Notes under the pieces: generated by a model | What the model was told of the DNA's origin: nothing | The model's database searches: none | Seen by the model: only the letters and a program-made list of their open reading frames with translations | Position numbers and translations under genes: made by a program | Shown: piece after piece, positions 54,765 through 63,959 of the stretch | Position numbering within the stretch: the stretch's first letter is position 1 | Layout: every line of letters begins with the position of its first letter | NCBI GenBank assembly: GCA_046542995.1 | Contig: JBKHAH010000005.1 | Location: 6,591-70,590 of the forward strand | Direction: 5' to 3' | Source of the DNA: Perlabentimonas sp046542995 | Lineage (GTDB): Bacteria > Bacteroidota > Bacteroidia > Bacteroidales > Tenuifilaceae | Length of the DNA: 64,000 bases

Positions 54765-56537
54765 CTATGAAGGGAGCAGGCTTCCTCCCTCCCTTAATGC
54801 CAGTTTCTGGGTGTTTTTGTGTCTGCTTTCAGATGATTGAATTGATGCGGTTTCTTTCACCTCTTTTTTGGGTTCACTATCAAAAGTTCCTTTGCTAAGA
54901 ATTTCCCTAAACCGATTTTCATCATTAAATAAATCTTTACACACATTAATTACATCATCGTTATTAATACTATACTCGGCCTCGCCTTTCTGAAGGTAGT
55001 ATCTTCCAATAATTTCCTCCTCCAGCAATCTTTTAATTTCAGATTCGAAATGATGTAGGTCTTTGTACCTGTTTTTAACGACAATAGCCTCCAAACTGTC
55101 AATTGTTGGTTGGGCAATCGAATAGTAGTTTTCCTCTTTAGATGCTTCTATAAGGCTGTTTAGAGCTTGCTCCGTTTGGCTTTGATATTCAAATTCGCAG
55201 GTATCTAAAAATGTAATGAAATTTTCATACTGCTGTTTGGTAAAGCCAAAAGAGCCAGGTGTTTCAATATCCTTATTTCTGGCTCTAAACTGGGTAGCAT
55301 AGTTGAAAAAAATGTTTTGTGCATAAAGAACGGATGCTATGCGGCTATATGGTGATACCTGATGCTCAATATCAGGAGCAATACCTCCGCCATCGAAAAC
55401 TTTTCGGCCATTACGGGTTGTAAACTCAGATATTAAAGAATCGGGAATGTAGCGAATGCTGCCGTCATCATTTCGCTTTGTGAAATCAACTGCCTGAATG
55501 CAACGTCCGCTGGGAATGTAGTATTTGGCTGTTGTTACTTTAAGCTGAGTATTATAGGGAAGAGGACGGGTTGCCTGAACCAGCCCCTTGCCAAACGTAC
55601 GCTCGCCAATAATAATGGCCCTGTCCAAGTCCTGAAGGGCCCCTGCAACAATCTCCGAGGCCGATGCTGAAATCCTGTCAACAAGAACGATTAGGGGCGT
55701 TTCGGTATCAACTGGTTTTGATTGAGTTTTATACTCTTGATCAAACTGCGATATTTGTCCCTGAGTATATACCACCAGCTCATCCTTATCTACAAATAGA
55801 TTTACAATTTTTACAGCCTCGTTAAGGAGCCCTCCCGGGTTGCTACGTAAATCGAGAATTAAGTTCTGTGCCTTTTGTGCTTTTACGTCTTTAAGAGCTG
55901 CTTCCACCTCCTTGTTGCAATTGGCAGTAAAATTAGCCAGCCTAATGTAGCCTGTATTCTCATTTATAATAGCATGGTAAGGTACGCTGGGTATATGAAT
56001 CTTCTCGCGCTCAAACTTGAAGGTTATTGGCTCTGCATGACCAAAACGTTTAACAACAACTGTTAGATTTGTTTTGGGAGCACCCTTAAGCTTGTTGCTC
56101 ACTTTATCAACCATCATGCCTTCAACGCTCTCGCCATTAATTTCCTGAATAATGTCACCAGCCATAATCCCTGCTTTGTGTGCGGGGCTACCCTCGTAAA
56201 CTTCGGCAATAATTGGAAAATTTTCAGAGTGCCTAATAAGTGCGCCCATACCCCCATATTCGCCAGTTGTTTGAAATTCAAGGGCATCTGCACCCTCTTC
56301 TGGGATAAACTCATTGTAAGGGTCGAGCGATTCTAATATGGCTTCTATGCCAACGTGAATTAGCTCCTCTGAATCGGTCTCGTCAACATAAAAAATGCTG
56401 AGTTCCCTAAAAAATGAGAAAAATATGTCAAGACTCTTGGATGTTTTAAAATCTACTGATTTAAATGCAACCAGCGTAAAAAGAATTATTGATATTGGCA
56501 CCCAGATGAGTATCTTTCTTAGTTTTCTCCTATTCAT
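54765..56537 (-). CDS. S41 family C-terminal processing peptidase
   Basis: 590 residues from the Met at 56537 (MNRRKLRKILIWVP), chosen because it begins a signal anchor; a longer frame reaches 56621. Has a PDZ domain (~85-170, with GSPAHKAGIMAGDII and GVG-like GGMGALI) and the S41 catalytic core with Ser292 in SASASEI and Lys317 in GERTFGKGLVQ, the Ser-Lys dyad of CtpA/Prc. Periplasmic, trims or degrades proteins from the C-terminus. Extra ~200 residues follow. Converges with the histidine kinase gene. Confidence 0.94.
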   Translation of the reverse strand: MNRRKLRKILIWVPISIILFTLVAFKSVDFKTSKSLDIFFSFFRELSIFYVDETDSEELIHVGIEAILESLDPYNEFIPEEGADALEFQTTGEYGGMGALIRHSENFPIIAEVYEGSPAHKAGIMAGDIIQEINGESVEGMMVDKVSNKLKGAPKTNLTVVVKRFGHAEPITFKFEREKIHIPSVPYHAIINENTGYIRLANFTANCNKEVEAALKDVKAQKAQNLILDLRSNPGGLLNEAVKIVNLFVDKDELVVYTQGQISQFDQEYKTQSKPVDTETPLIVLVDRISASASEIVAGALQDLDRAIIIGERTFGKGLVQATRPLPYNTQLKVTTAKYYIPSGRCIQAVDFTKRNDDGSIRYIPDSLISEFTTRNGRKVFDGGGIAPDIEHQVSPYSRIASVLYAQNIFFNYATQFRARNKDIETPGSFGFTKQQYENFITFLDTCEFEYQSQTEQALNSLIEASKEENYYSIAQPTIDSLEAIVVKNRYKDLHHFESEIKRLLEEEIIGRYYLQKGEAEYSINNDDVINVCKDLFNDENRFREILSKGTFDSEPKKEVKETASIQSSESRHKNTQKLALREGGSLLPS

Positions 56538-56685
56538 TTTGTTGATATTTTTATGGCGTAAAAGTCCTGTATAGATTAATCCGTTTAAAACACAGAACAA
56601 AGTAAACAAATATAAGACCAAAATAGGGTTAATGATTCAAATAAATTACAGCTAAAAAAGGTAAAAAGTCCCAAAATGTCCAATA

Positions 56686-56916
56686 CTAGGGGACAGGGTC
56701 GTAACCATGACCGCCCCAAGGGTGGCAGCTTGCAATTCGTTTTAAGCAGAGCCATCCGCCTTTAAAGGGGCCATGCTTTTTTATAGCCTCCATGCAGTAC
56801 GACGAGCACGTGGGGGTATATCGGCAGCTTGCAGGAAAAAAAGGGCTAATAACAATTTGATAAAGACTGATTGGAAGTGTAAAAATGAATGATAGTATTT
56901 TCCTAAAAATTTTCAT
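56686..56916 (-). CDS. yidD: Membrane protein insertion efficiency factor YidD
   Basis: 76 residues with the family motif SCRYTPTCSSYCMEAIKKHGPFKGGWLCLKRI (key Cys at ~31, 37 and 41) and CHPWGGHGYDPVP. Helps YidC/Sec insertion. Overlaps rnpA by 14 bases, the classical rnpA-yidD pairing. Confidence 0.96.
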   Translation of the reverse strand: MKIFRKILSFIFTLPISLYQIVISPFFPASCRYTPTCSSYCMEAIKKHGPFKGGWLCLKRIASCHPWGGHGYDPVP

Positions 56917-57319
56917 TTGCTGCAGGCCCTTTTTGGGTTAAAATATTTTGAATGATAGAATTTATTGCGGATTCTAAATCTGTATAACTATGTTCATCCG
57001 AAGAAACGTAAACAAGGGCAATGTAAATATGTTTGTTTTCTTGTTCTTTTAATGCGTACAGTGGGAGCTTGTTCACTCTGTATGCTTCTCGTATTCTGCG
57101 TCGCACCTTGTTACGGTCTGCTGCCTTTTTTATTCTTTTTTTAGGAACAACAGTAAGCACTTTTAAGCTGGGTTTTTCCCCATCCGTATTTTCCAGTATA
57201 AATTTTGACATAACCGGATAGCAAAAAACCGTATTACCAGTGGCAAATAGTTTATCAATTATCTTTTTGCTGGAAAGCCTTTCCCTTTTTGGGAAACTCT
57301 GGGGTTTCATGCTGGCCAT
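56903..57319 (-). CDS. rnpA: Ribonuclease P protein component
   Basis: 138 residues (first Met at 57319; Met at 57310 also possible). Family features: FPKRERLSSKKIIDKLF N-terminus, the RNR-like KAADRNKVRRRIREAYR basic helix. Binds RNase P RNA and aids tRNA 5' processing. The catalytic RNA gene is not in this window. Overlaps yidD. Confidence 0.95.
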   Translation of the reverse strand: MASMKPQSFPKRERLSSKKIIDKLFATGNTVFCYPVMSKFILENTDGEKPSLKVLTVVPKKRIKKAADRNKVRRRIREAYRVNKLPLYALKEQENKHIYIALVYVSSDEHSYTDLESAINSIIQNILTQKGPAANENF

Positions 57320-57452
57320 TTGTTGTGAGTGATCCGTTAAGATCTAAGCCCATTTGTTAATTAATCAGGCAAACGCCCATGCAAATATATACCATTCCTC
57401 CCAAAAGAAAAATGTTTGGGACTCTCTAGCCAATTTACAATTTCTGAAATAA

Positions 57453-58220
57453 CTATTTGTTGTTCTTTTTGATAAAATCTGCGAGCGCTTGTGTCATGCT
57501 TGGGCATGATGGGGTAGGTGCCTGAACATCAAGCCTTAATTTATGATCCTTTACGGCTTTGGCTGTTGTGGGACCAAATGCAGCTATCTTGATGTTACCT
57601 TGCTCAAATTCAGGGAAATTTTTGAAAAGCGATTTTACACCGCTTGGGCTATAGAATACCATTAGGTCGTAATTCATACCGTTAAGGTCAGAAAGATCGC
57701 TGCTTACAGTGCGGTATAAAATAGCTTTTGTGTACTTAACCTTGGCCTTATCTAAAGATTTTGGTATTTCCGCCTTGTGAACGTCTGATAGGGGAACTAA
57801 AAATTTCTCCGTTTTGTGCTTTATGATAATGTCCATAAGGGTAGAGAACTTCCCTTGTCCAAAGAAAATTTTTCTTTTTCTGTACACAATGTATTTCTGA
57901 AGGTAAAGGGCAATTGCCTCTGTTATACAGAAGTATTTCATGGTTTCGGGAACAGTTACCCTAACCTCTTCACAAATACGGAAGAAATGGTCGATAGCTG
58001 TGCGACTAGTGAAAATAACTGCGGTATGCTCAAGAATATCGATTCTTTGCTTTCGAAAATCCTTTGAAGAAACTCCTTCAACCTGAATAAAAGGTCGGAA
58101 ATCTACCTTTAGGTTAAATTTTTCAATTAGCTCAAGGTAGGGAGACTTTTCGCTCTGAGGATCTGGTTGCGAGACTATAATCTTTTTGATTTTCAAGGTC
58201 TTAAAGCTTTTGTTCAACAA
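57453..58220 (-). CDS. hemD: Uroporphyrinogen-III synthase
   Basis: 255 residues. Bilobed HemD fold: KKIIVSQPDPQSEKSPYLELIE, VIFTSRTAIDHFF, LVPLSDVHKAEIP and YDLMVFYSPSGVKSLF. Cyclises hydroxymethylbilane to uroporphyrinogen III for haem. The start is not ATG: TTG at 58220 or, more like other family N-termini, TTG at 58196 (MKIKKIIV). Directly downstream of the DUF4271 gene (6-base gap). Confidence 0.93.
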   Translation of the reverse strand: MLNKSFKTLKIKKIIVSQPDPQSEKSPYLELIEKFNLKVDFRPFIQVEGVSSKDFRKQRIDILEHTAVIFTSRTAIDHFFRICEEVRVTVPETMKYFCITEAIALYLQKYIVYRKRKIFFGQGKFSTLMDIIIKHKTEKFLVPLSDVHKAEIPKSLDKAKVKYTKAILYRTVSSDLSDLNGMNYDLMVFYSPSGVKSLFKNFPEFEQGNIKIAAFGPTTAKAVKDHKLRLDVQAPTPSCPSMTQALADFIKKNNK

Positions 58221-58226
58221 CTCTCC

Positions 58227-59336
58227 TTATTCCCAAATAACCTCTTTAAAAATCACCAGGACAGGAATAATTTCAAGGGCACAAAGGTATAAAAATAAAT
58301 AGAACATAGAAATACCTTTGTTGATAAACACTTGAAAAGTGCGTAAAGTCCTGTATAGTAGCCCTAAAGATAAAGTAATTATGATTAAATAAAAGAATAG
58401 GGGTTTTAATGATTCGTTAGTGTAAGCAAACAGAACCATTAAAGGAACGAGAAGCATTCCAAGTATTCTGGGATAAAGGGATTGATGGTAGTATAGGGAG
58501 TCCATCGCATTCGTGTTTTTTGAAATAGCGCCTATAGCTTTTGTAGTAATAAAGCGAAATACTCTAAACCCAATTACACCAACAATTAGGTAAAAATAAA
58601 GATGCATTGAATTCTCGGGTAAGGTAATGCTGGGCGACCAATATTCAAGCATTAGCACGCCTGCCATAGGCATTGAAAGGATAAATAGCCAGTCGAGTAG
58701 CAAGGTTATTCTGGTCCAGATAACTGAACTCTCGTGCTTAAGTTTTCTGGCTATAAAGAAAAAGATTGAACTCCGAAAAAACGAAACGATATATTCTAGA
58801 AAAAAAACCTTAAGCGTTCCAGCGAGAATCACAAGAAGGACTATGGGCCAAAGTATCCAGTCGAGTTCTCTATCTGGTTCATTTATAGGTTTAATATCAG
58901 TGTTACTTAAAGGTTTTAGGTGACTCTGCTCAATCGTTTCAATAAATACAGGGCCCGACGAGCCAACACTATCAATGTAGTATTGATTGTTATATAAAGG
59001 GGTGTCGTAAAAGTTTGGCAGGTTTTGGTCTTCTGGTAATACTAATTCATGAAGAGGCTTGGGGGATGAATCTGGACAGAAGTAACAAGTGGTATCAACA
59101 GGAGCCTTTTTAGGTGCCTGAACAACCCTTGGTTGTTCAGCTTCTTGCTCTTTCTGTGCTTTAATCTCCTGCTCTTTCCTTTCAAGCATTATAAAAAGAG
59201 GATTTATTCCATCAGGAATCTCTTCAAGGCTATCAGGTTGTTGAGAAGCAGGCAAAGTGTCGTGAAGTACCGTTGTATCCCTTGCAGCTATTGTTTTGAC
59301 AGTATCTTGCTGTATGTTCTGGGCTTTATACGTCAT
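58227..59336 (-). CDS. DUF4271 membrane protein
   Basis: 369 residues. The N-terminal ~150 residues are polar and low-complexity with EQEIKAQKEQEAEQP and a Cys pair CYFC. The C-terminal part has about seven membrane helices and matches the DUF4271 family found beside hemD in Bacteroidota. Function unknown; the conserved pairing suggests a link to tetrapyrrole or envelope metabolism but this is not established. Confidence 0.85.
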   Translation of the reverse strand: MTYKAQNIQQDTVKTIAARDTTVLHDTLPASQQPDSLEEIPDGINPLFIMLERKEQEIKAQKEQEAEQPRVVQAPKKAPVDTTCYFCPDSSPKPLHELVLPEDQNLPNFYDTPLYNNQYYIDSVGSSGPVFIETIEQSHLKPLSNTDIKPINEPDRELDWILWPIVLLVILAGTLKVFFLEYIVSFFRSSIFFFIARKLKHESSVIWTRITLLLDWLFILSMPMAGVLMLEYWSPSITLPENSMHLYFYLIVGVIGFRVFRFITTKAIGAISKNTNAMDSLYYHQSLYPRILGMLLVPLMVLFAYTNESLKPLFFYLIIITLSLGLLYRTLRTFQVFINKGISMFYLFLYLCALEIIPVLVIFKEVIWE

Positions 59337-59621
59337 TCTTAAATATATTTTGACAATATTGCTGCATTATTATCATTGAAAGAAATAAATTTAATGTGGC
59401 AAAGATAGCAGCTTTAATATAATATCATGGTGACTTAATGGTCAATATAACTGTAACTTTTATTCAAAGTAAACTTTTTGTTACTTTGAGCATAAATTAT
59501 ATATAACACATCGAATGTAATTTGAAAAGTGTTACCAAAGAGATGGCGAACGGCGTACTAATGACATAATGATGGGTGCGTTCGCTTAAAAAATGGAATA
59601 AACAGCGATTTGTATAATGCT

Positions 59622-60074
59622 ATGAAAGTTGTAATTCAGAGAGTTAGTAGCGCCTCCGTTGAGGTTGAGGGAGCAATAGTTGGCTCCATAGGGCATGGAA
59701 TGCTTCTGCTGGTTGGTTTTGAGAATGATGATACCAACGAGGATGTTGACTGGATGGTTGGTAAGCTATGCCGATTAAGAATTTTTGATGATGATAACGG
59801 CGTAATGAACCTTTCAATTCTAGATATAAACGGAGAGTTCCTTGCCATTAGCCAATTTACGCTTCATGCCAAAACAAAAAAGGGCAATAGGCCCTCTTAT
59901 ATTCGAGCAGCAAACCCCGATTTGGCCATTCCACTTTATAAGGCATTTGTTGAAAAGCTCAAAAACCAATCGGACCAACCTGTACAGGAGGGTGTTTTTG
60001 GTGCGAAGATGCTTGTTGCGCTTAAAAATGATGGCCCTGTAACCATAATTATTGATACAAAGAATAAGGAGTAA
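59622..60074 (+). CDS. dtd: D-aminoacyl-tRNA deacylase
   Basis: 150 residues from ATG 59622 (MKVVIQRVSSASVEVEG). Motifs SQFTLHAKTKKGNRPS and the C-terminal GPVT loop mark Dtd, which removes D-amino acids (and Gly from tRNA-Ala) from mischarged tRNA. The preceding 285-base gap has a TGTAAC motif at 59452 and a small hairpin (59546-59552 with 59579-59585). Stop overlaps the start of the next gene by one base. Confidence 0.95.
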   Translation: MKVVIQRVSSASVEVEGAIVGSIGHGMLLLVGFENDDTNEDVDWMVGKLCRLRIFDDDNGVMNLSILDINGEFLAISQFTLHAKTKKGNRPSYIRAANPDLAIPLYKAFVEKLKNQSDQPVQEGVFGAKMLVALKNDGPVTIIIDTKNKE

Positions 60075-60418
60075 TGGATAGTTTATCATTAAATCAGTTG
60101 CAAGTACAAGTAGATGAGTGGATTCAAACCAAAGGGGTGCGTTATTTTAGTGAGCTAACAAACCTTGGGGTGCTTATGGAGGAGGTTGGGGAGCTAGCCA
60201 GGATTATTACCAGAAAATATGGCGACCAATCATTTAAAGCCAACGAGAAAGAGGATGTAATTTCCGAGGAGATTGCTGACGTGCTCTTTGTCTTGGTTTG
60301 CCTTGCTAATCAGACTGGCGTAAACTTGCAGGAGGCCATGCATAGCGCCTTTATAAAGCGTAACACGCGCGATGCCGAAAGGCACAAAAACAACCCAAAG
60401 CTTAAATCAAAAAGATGA
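60074..60418 (+). CDS. MazG-like nucleotide pyrophosphohydrolase
   Basis: 114 residues. All-alpha NTP-PPase fold with metal-binding EEVGELARII and EEIADVLFVLVCLA (EExxE...ExxD pattern). Probably removes non-canonical or excess nucleoside triphosphates. Translationally coupled to dtd through a one-base overlap. Close to deoC, also in nucleotide metabolism. Confidence 0.9.
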   Translation: MDSLSLNQLQVQVDEWIQTKGVRYFSELTNLGVLMEEVGELARIITRKYGDQSFKANEKEDVISEEIADVLFVLVCLANQTGVNLQEAMHSAFIKRNTRDAERHKNNPKLKSKR

Positions 60419-60454
60419 TTTGTTAGTCAAAAAGAGTTTTTCAATTCAATATTC

Positions 60455-60462
60455 TATCTTTG
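60455..60462 (+). promoter_or_regulatory. Candidate -7 element for deoC
   Basis: TATCTTTG, exact TAnnTTTG match, 23 bases before the deoC ATG at 60486. Supports the later start and independent expression. Confidence 0.5.
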
Positions 60463-60485
60463 CAAAAAACAATATACGAGTAGCC

Positions 60486-61388
60486 ATGAATAATCCAATT
60501 GAAAACAAGTTTAAAGTAGAGGTTGATGAAGCCAACGTTGCCAAAGCCATCAAAGAAATTGCACAAAAAGCCAAAAAGAATGAAACCGATAAGGATTTGC
60601 TAAAGAGATGCTTTAGTCTAATCGACCTAACCACTCTTAATCCTACCGATAGCATTCAACGCGGGGAGCTCTTCGCCCAAAGGGTGAGCGATTTACAAAA
60701 AGAGTTCCCCGAAATGCCCAATGTAGCAGCCATATGCGTTTACCCTAGTTTGGTTACATCGGTAAAGGAGAGCCTAAGGGCAAGCAATGTAAAAATAGCA
60801 TCGGTGGCTGCCGGGTTCCCTGCCTCCCAAACGTTTATAGATATAAAACTCTCAGAGTGCCAGATGTGTATCGAAAACGGAGCCGATGAGCTGGACGTAG
60901 TTATTTCTTTGGGCTACTTTTTGGAAGGAGATTATTTTACGGTTTATAGCGAGCTTCAGCAGATAAAAGAGGTAGCCGGCGAAAAGCGGGTTAAAGTGAT
61001 TCTGGAAACAGGTGCAATACCCTCCATTTCAGAAATTCGCTTGGCTTCATTCCTGGCAATGGAGGCGGGTGCCGATTTCATAAAAACCTCAACAGGTAAA
61101 ATTGATGTTGCTGCAACCCCCGAAGCGCTTTACGTAATGTGTGAAGCTGCTAAGGAGTATTATGAAGTGACAGGCAGAATGGTAGGAATAAAACCTGCCG
61201 GAGGCATGAAAACGTCATCAGATGCAGTATTGTTCTATTCAATTGTTGAAGAGGTTTTAGGCGACAAGTGGCTTAATAATGAGTGGCTTCGACTTGGTGC
61301 CAGTAGTTTGGCCGATAATCTTCTGTCAGATATAAAGGGAGAAAACGTAAAATATTTCTCAGCATCGGCTAAGGGAGCTAATTACTAA
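60486..61388 (+). CDS. deoC: Deoxyribose-phosphate aldolase
   Basis: 300 residues from ATG 60486 (MNNPIENKFKVEV); a longer frame from 60372 overlaps the previous gene and crosses the promoter. TIM barrel with CVYPSLV, ENGADELDVVISLGYFLEGDY, Schiff-base Lys in the FIKTSTGK loop and GIKPAGGMKT. Cleaves 2-deoxyribose-5-phosphate to glyceraldehyde-3-phosphate and acetaldehyde. Followed by a strong terminator. Longer than E. coli DeoC (259), a known variant. Confidence 0.95.
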   Translation: MNNPIENKFKVEVDEANVAKAIKEIAQKAKKNETDKDLLKRCFSLIDLTTLNPTDSIQRGELFAQRVSDLQKEFPEMPNVAAICVYPSLVTSVKESLRASNVKIASVAAGFPASQTFIDIKLSECQMCIENGADELDVVISLGYFLEGDYFTVYSELQQIKEVAGEKRVKVILETGAIPSISEIRLASFLAMEAGADFIKTSTGKIDVAATPEALYVMCEAAKEYYEVTGRMVGIKPAGGMKTSSDAVLFYSIVEEVLGDKWLNNEWLRLGASSLADNLLSDIKGENVKYFSASAKGANY

Positions 61389-61449
61389 ACTGGAACTATA
61401 TTTCAAGAGGTTTCGAAAGTTTATACCTTATTTGAACTCCTATTAAAAG

Positions 61450-61487
61450 AAAAGTCCTTGTAAAAAATTTTTTTACAAGGACTTTTT
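61450..61487 (+). terminator. Terminator after deoC
   Basis: Perfect 18-bp stem (61450-61467 with 61469-61486), symmetric A/T-rich ends and a T-run. The rest of the gap to the integrase (61488-61657) is AT-rich with no gene; it probably holds one element end, but no direct repeat defining an att site was found. Confidence 0.9.
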
Positions 61488-61657
61488 GATAGTAGCCCCG
61501 CCAGCAACGCAACCAGCAAAACAAGGTCAAATAAAAAACAAATAAAACCATTGAATATAGGGCTTTATAGAAACATCACAAAAAAATACTTTCTGTTGTT
61601 TTGATGTTTTTTTGCTGAATTTTGTCCCTCAAACGTACCCTCATATAAAATAATTAT

Positions 61658-61665
61658 TACATTTG
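61658..61665 (+). promoter_or_regulatory. Candidate -7 element for the integrase
   Basis: TACATTTG, exact TAnnTTTG match, 23 bases before the ATG at 61689. No -33 at the expected distance. Confidence 0.45.
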
Positions 61666-61688
61666 CATAAACACAATGTAAATGTAAA

Positions 61689-62774
61689 ATGGGGGTAAAA
61701 CTTAGAGAAAAGACCAATAAGAACGGTACAAAGTCTTTATTTCTGGATATTATAGCCAACGGCAAGCGGTATAAAGAGTATTTAGGAATAACACTAAAGC
61801 TACCCCGAACCCCAGAGGAACGGCAAGTTTATAAGGAAAGTAAGGAGTTGGCAGAAACCATAAGGGCAAAAAAACAGTTAGAGCTACAGGCGGGGGAACA
61901 CGGTATAACTCCCAAATATAAGGGCAAGGTTGATTTTGTTGAGTATTTTACTAGGTATGTAGAAAACTACCCACACAAGGACTACAGGCGTATGAAAGGG
62001 GCTTTAGTATGGTTTGAACGGTTTATGGCAGCCCAAAACATTAAGGCAATAACAGCCAAGCAACTAAATGAAAACCATTGCAAGGGCTTTATGGAATACC
62101 TAAAAACCTACTTAAAAGGAGAAACCCCATACAACTATTTCAGCAAGTTTAGAATGGTTGTAAGGCAAGCCATTAAGGACAAACTTATAGTAGAGAACCC
62201 AACAGAAAATGTAAAAGCAGTAAGGGACGGGGGGTTAAAAAAGGAAACGCTATCACTCAAAGAGATTGAGACCCTTGCCAAAGCACATTGCCCCAATACC
62301 GAGGTAAAAAGAGCGTTTCTATTCTCTTTGTATAGCGGGTTGAGATGGGTGGATGTAAAGGAACTCACTTACAGTAACATTGACTTTACCAATGGTTCAT
62401 TGTCCTTTGTGCAATCCAAAACCAAAAACACTTCAAGAAACTCAAGGGTAATAATGGCTCTTAGCCCAATGCTGGTAAGGCTTATTGGTGAACCCAAAGA
62501 GCGTAAAGCCAAAATATTTGCATTGCCCAGCCATACAGGGGCATTAAAGAGCCTAAAAAAATGGGTTGAGAACGCTGGGATAACTAAAAACATAACGTGG
62601 CATTGTGCAAGGCACTCTTTTGCTGTAAACTTACTTTCTGAAAGCAAGGCAGATGTTAAGACCGTTGCATCACTTTTAGGACATTCAGGGTTAAAGCATA
62701 TTGAGGTTTATACCCGTGCCATTGATGAGAAAAAAGCCCAAGCCATTAACAGTTTACCAACAATTGAATTTTAA
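61689..62774 (+). CDS. Tyrosine recombinase (phage integrase family)
   Basis: 361 residues, apparently intact. N-terminal arm-binding region (~1-90), SAM-like core-binding domain (~75-180) and catalytic domain (~185-361). Active-site residues are visible: Arg219 in SGLRWVDV, His305-x-x-Arg308 in WHCARHS, His in LGHSG and nucleophile Tyr341 in VYTRA. Probably moved a conjugative or integrative element; sits just after deoC and its terminator, a likely insertion point. No excisionase, mobilisation or replication genes follow. Confidence 0.93.
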   Translation: MGVKLREKTNKNGTKSLFLDIIANGKRYKEYLGITLKLPRTPEERQVYKESKELAETIRAKKQLELQAGEHGITPKYKGKVDFVEYFTRYVENYPHKDYRRMKGALVWFERFMAAQNIKAITAKQLNENHCKGFMEYLKTYLKGETPYNYFSKFRMVVRQAIKDKLIVENPTENVKAVRDGGLKKETLSLKEIETLAKAHCPNTEVKRAFLFSLYSGLRWVDVKELTYSNIDFTNGSLSFVQSKTKNTSRNSRVIMALSPMLVRLIGEPKERKAKIFALPSHTGALKSLKKWVENAGITKNITWHCARHSFAVNLLSESKADVKTVASLLGHSGLKHIEVYTRAIDEKKAQAINSLPTIEF

Positions 62775-62843
62775 AGCACTTGCTTAGGCACTTGCTCAAG
62801 TAACCGATGACAAAACAACAATTTGCTAACAAAAAATAAAGCT

Positions 62844-63142
62844 ATGAAAACCCCACTAAGATTCACAATGATTGATAACAGTATGGACAATAACACCCCT
62901 CAGGGCATTTGTGAGGGTGATGTTTTAGAACTCGATACCACCCCGTCAGACTAGAGGAAAAAGAACAGGCTGTTTGTATAGTTACCAGTTTAATAACTGG
63001 TGAAAGCGTATGTAGAGTGGTGCAAAGGGTTGGCAAAGGCTATGTTTTAGCCCCTAAGAACCCTGCATTTGAGAACAGGCTTGTAGAGGAAGCTGATACA
63101 GTTATCTTAAGCAAGGTAACGTCTTTTATAAGAGCGTGTTAA
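62844..63142 (+). pseudogene. Frameshifted S24/LexA-like gene
   Basis: Two frames together make one ~100-residue product. From ATG 62844 the first reads MKTPLRFTMIDNSMDNNTP then GICEGDVLELD and stops at TAG 62952-62954. The second frame (-1 relative) continues VRLEEKEQAVCIVTSLITG and VVQRVGKGYVLAPKNPAF to TAA at 63142. Order and spacing resemble the S24 peptidase fold (SMxxxTPxxIxxGD, later VxRVxxxxxGxxLxxxNP). A one-base deletion, or a sequencing error, would explain the break. Between an integrase and a resolvase remnant, so decay of a mobile element is likely. Assignment is by pattern only. Confidence 0.5.
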
Positions 63143-63277
63143 TTGGTTGTGTCGAGGGTGCTGTAAGGAATTCCAAAAAATTGAACCTTGCTATCTAGGA
63201 ATGTGGTTTAGTGTAGTATATCATAAACAATTATTTTAGCCCTTTTTATATGCTGATATACTGGTAGATAAAAAAAA

Positions 63278-63309
63278 TTAAGAGGATTCTTTTAAAAGAA
63301 CCCTCTTAA
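63278..63309. repeat. 32-bp palindrome before the resolvase remnant
   Basis: 16-bp arms matching at 15 positions (63278-63293 with 63294-63309). It ends 13 bases before the truncated recombinase frame. Could be a terminator, a recombination site or an element end. The surrounding gap (63143-63322) holds no gene. Confidence 0.6.
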
Positions 63310-63322
63310 CCGAAGGTGTACC

Positions 63323-63694
63323 GTGCTAACACGTGATAAACCAAAACACCCTCTAGCGGACAATGTCCTTTGCAAATATACAAAAGAATTAATTGATAAA
63401 GGTGTTAGGTTTATTAGCATTAGCGATAGTTTGGATTTTGGCACGGCTGCTGGCAAACTTCAATTTCAAATACTAAGTGCATTTGCCGAGTTTGAGAGGG
63501 AGTTAATAAGAGAACGAACAATTGAAGGATTGAAAAGAGCCAAGCAACAGGGTAAGCAAGCAGGAAGACCCAAAGGGTCAAAAGACACAAAAAAGCGGAA
63601 GAAGTCAGGATATATTCTCAGGGAAGCAAAAAAACGTCAGAAATTGGATGAAGGAAATGGAACAAATAAATCCATCGAAGCGTATTTGGGATAA
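63323..63694 (+). pseudogene. Serine recombinase (resolvase) fragment, N-terminus missing
   Basis: The 123-residue frame begins at a GTG with no conserved start. It carries the second half of the resolvase catalytic domain (GVRFISISDSLDF, GKLQFQILSAFAEFERELIRERT, the E-helix) and a GRPKGSKD hinge with a basic tail. The catalytic Ser and the YxRVS start are absent, and a stop lies in frame at 63293. So it is a truncated remnant, though a short functional product cannot be ruled out. Confidence 0.8.
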
Positions 63695-63717
63695 TTTTAG
63701 CCAAAATCAAACAATAG

Positions 63718-63747
63718 TCCCCCATACAATTCTTGGGGGATTTTTTG
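63718..63747 (+). terminator. Terminator after the recombinase fragment
   Basis: Seven-bp GC-rich stem (63718-63724 with 63734-63740), 9-base loop, then TTTTTT. The gap from here to 63959 has no gene that I can see. Confidence 0.8.
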
Positions 63748-63959
63748 TATCAAAAACCCCTCTTACCTCCCCTGTTTTTAGTTACCCAAAAAAACGTACC
63801 TTTATTTAGGTTCGAATTAATATAAATCTTGTTTTCCTAAGAATCGAATTATTCTCTTACGACTCTCCCTCTGGATGTGCTGAGTTTCTAATTTATTCTA
63901 CACTTGGATAAATAACTATTTTTCACTAAATTCGTTAACAACAATAAAAAACAAAGACT

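Noticed and set aside
59546..59585. Hairpin before dtd as a possible riboswitch or tRNA
   Set aside because: Only a 7-bp stem with a long loop and no tRNA arms or known riboswitch core.
60372..60485. Longer start for deoC
   Set aside because: Overlaps the pyrophosphohydrolase gene and includes a promoter-like TATCTTTG; the ATG at 60486 fits the family.
61565..61765. Minus-strand frame overlapping the integrase start
   Set aside because: No family likeness, overlaps a well-supported gene, AT-rich random composition.
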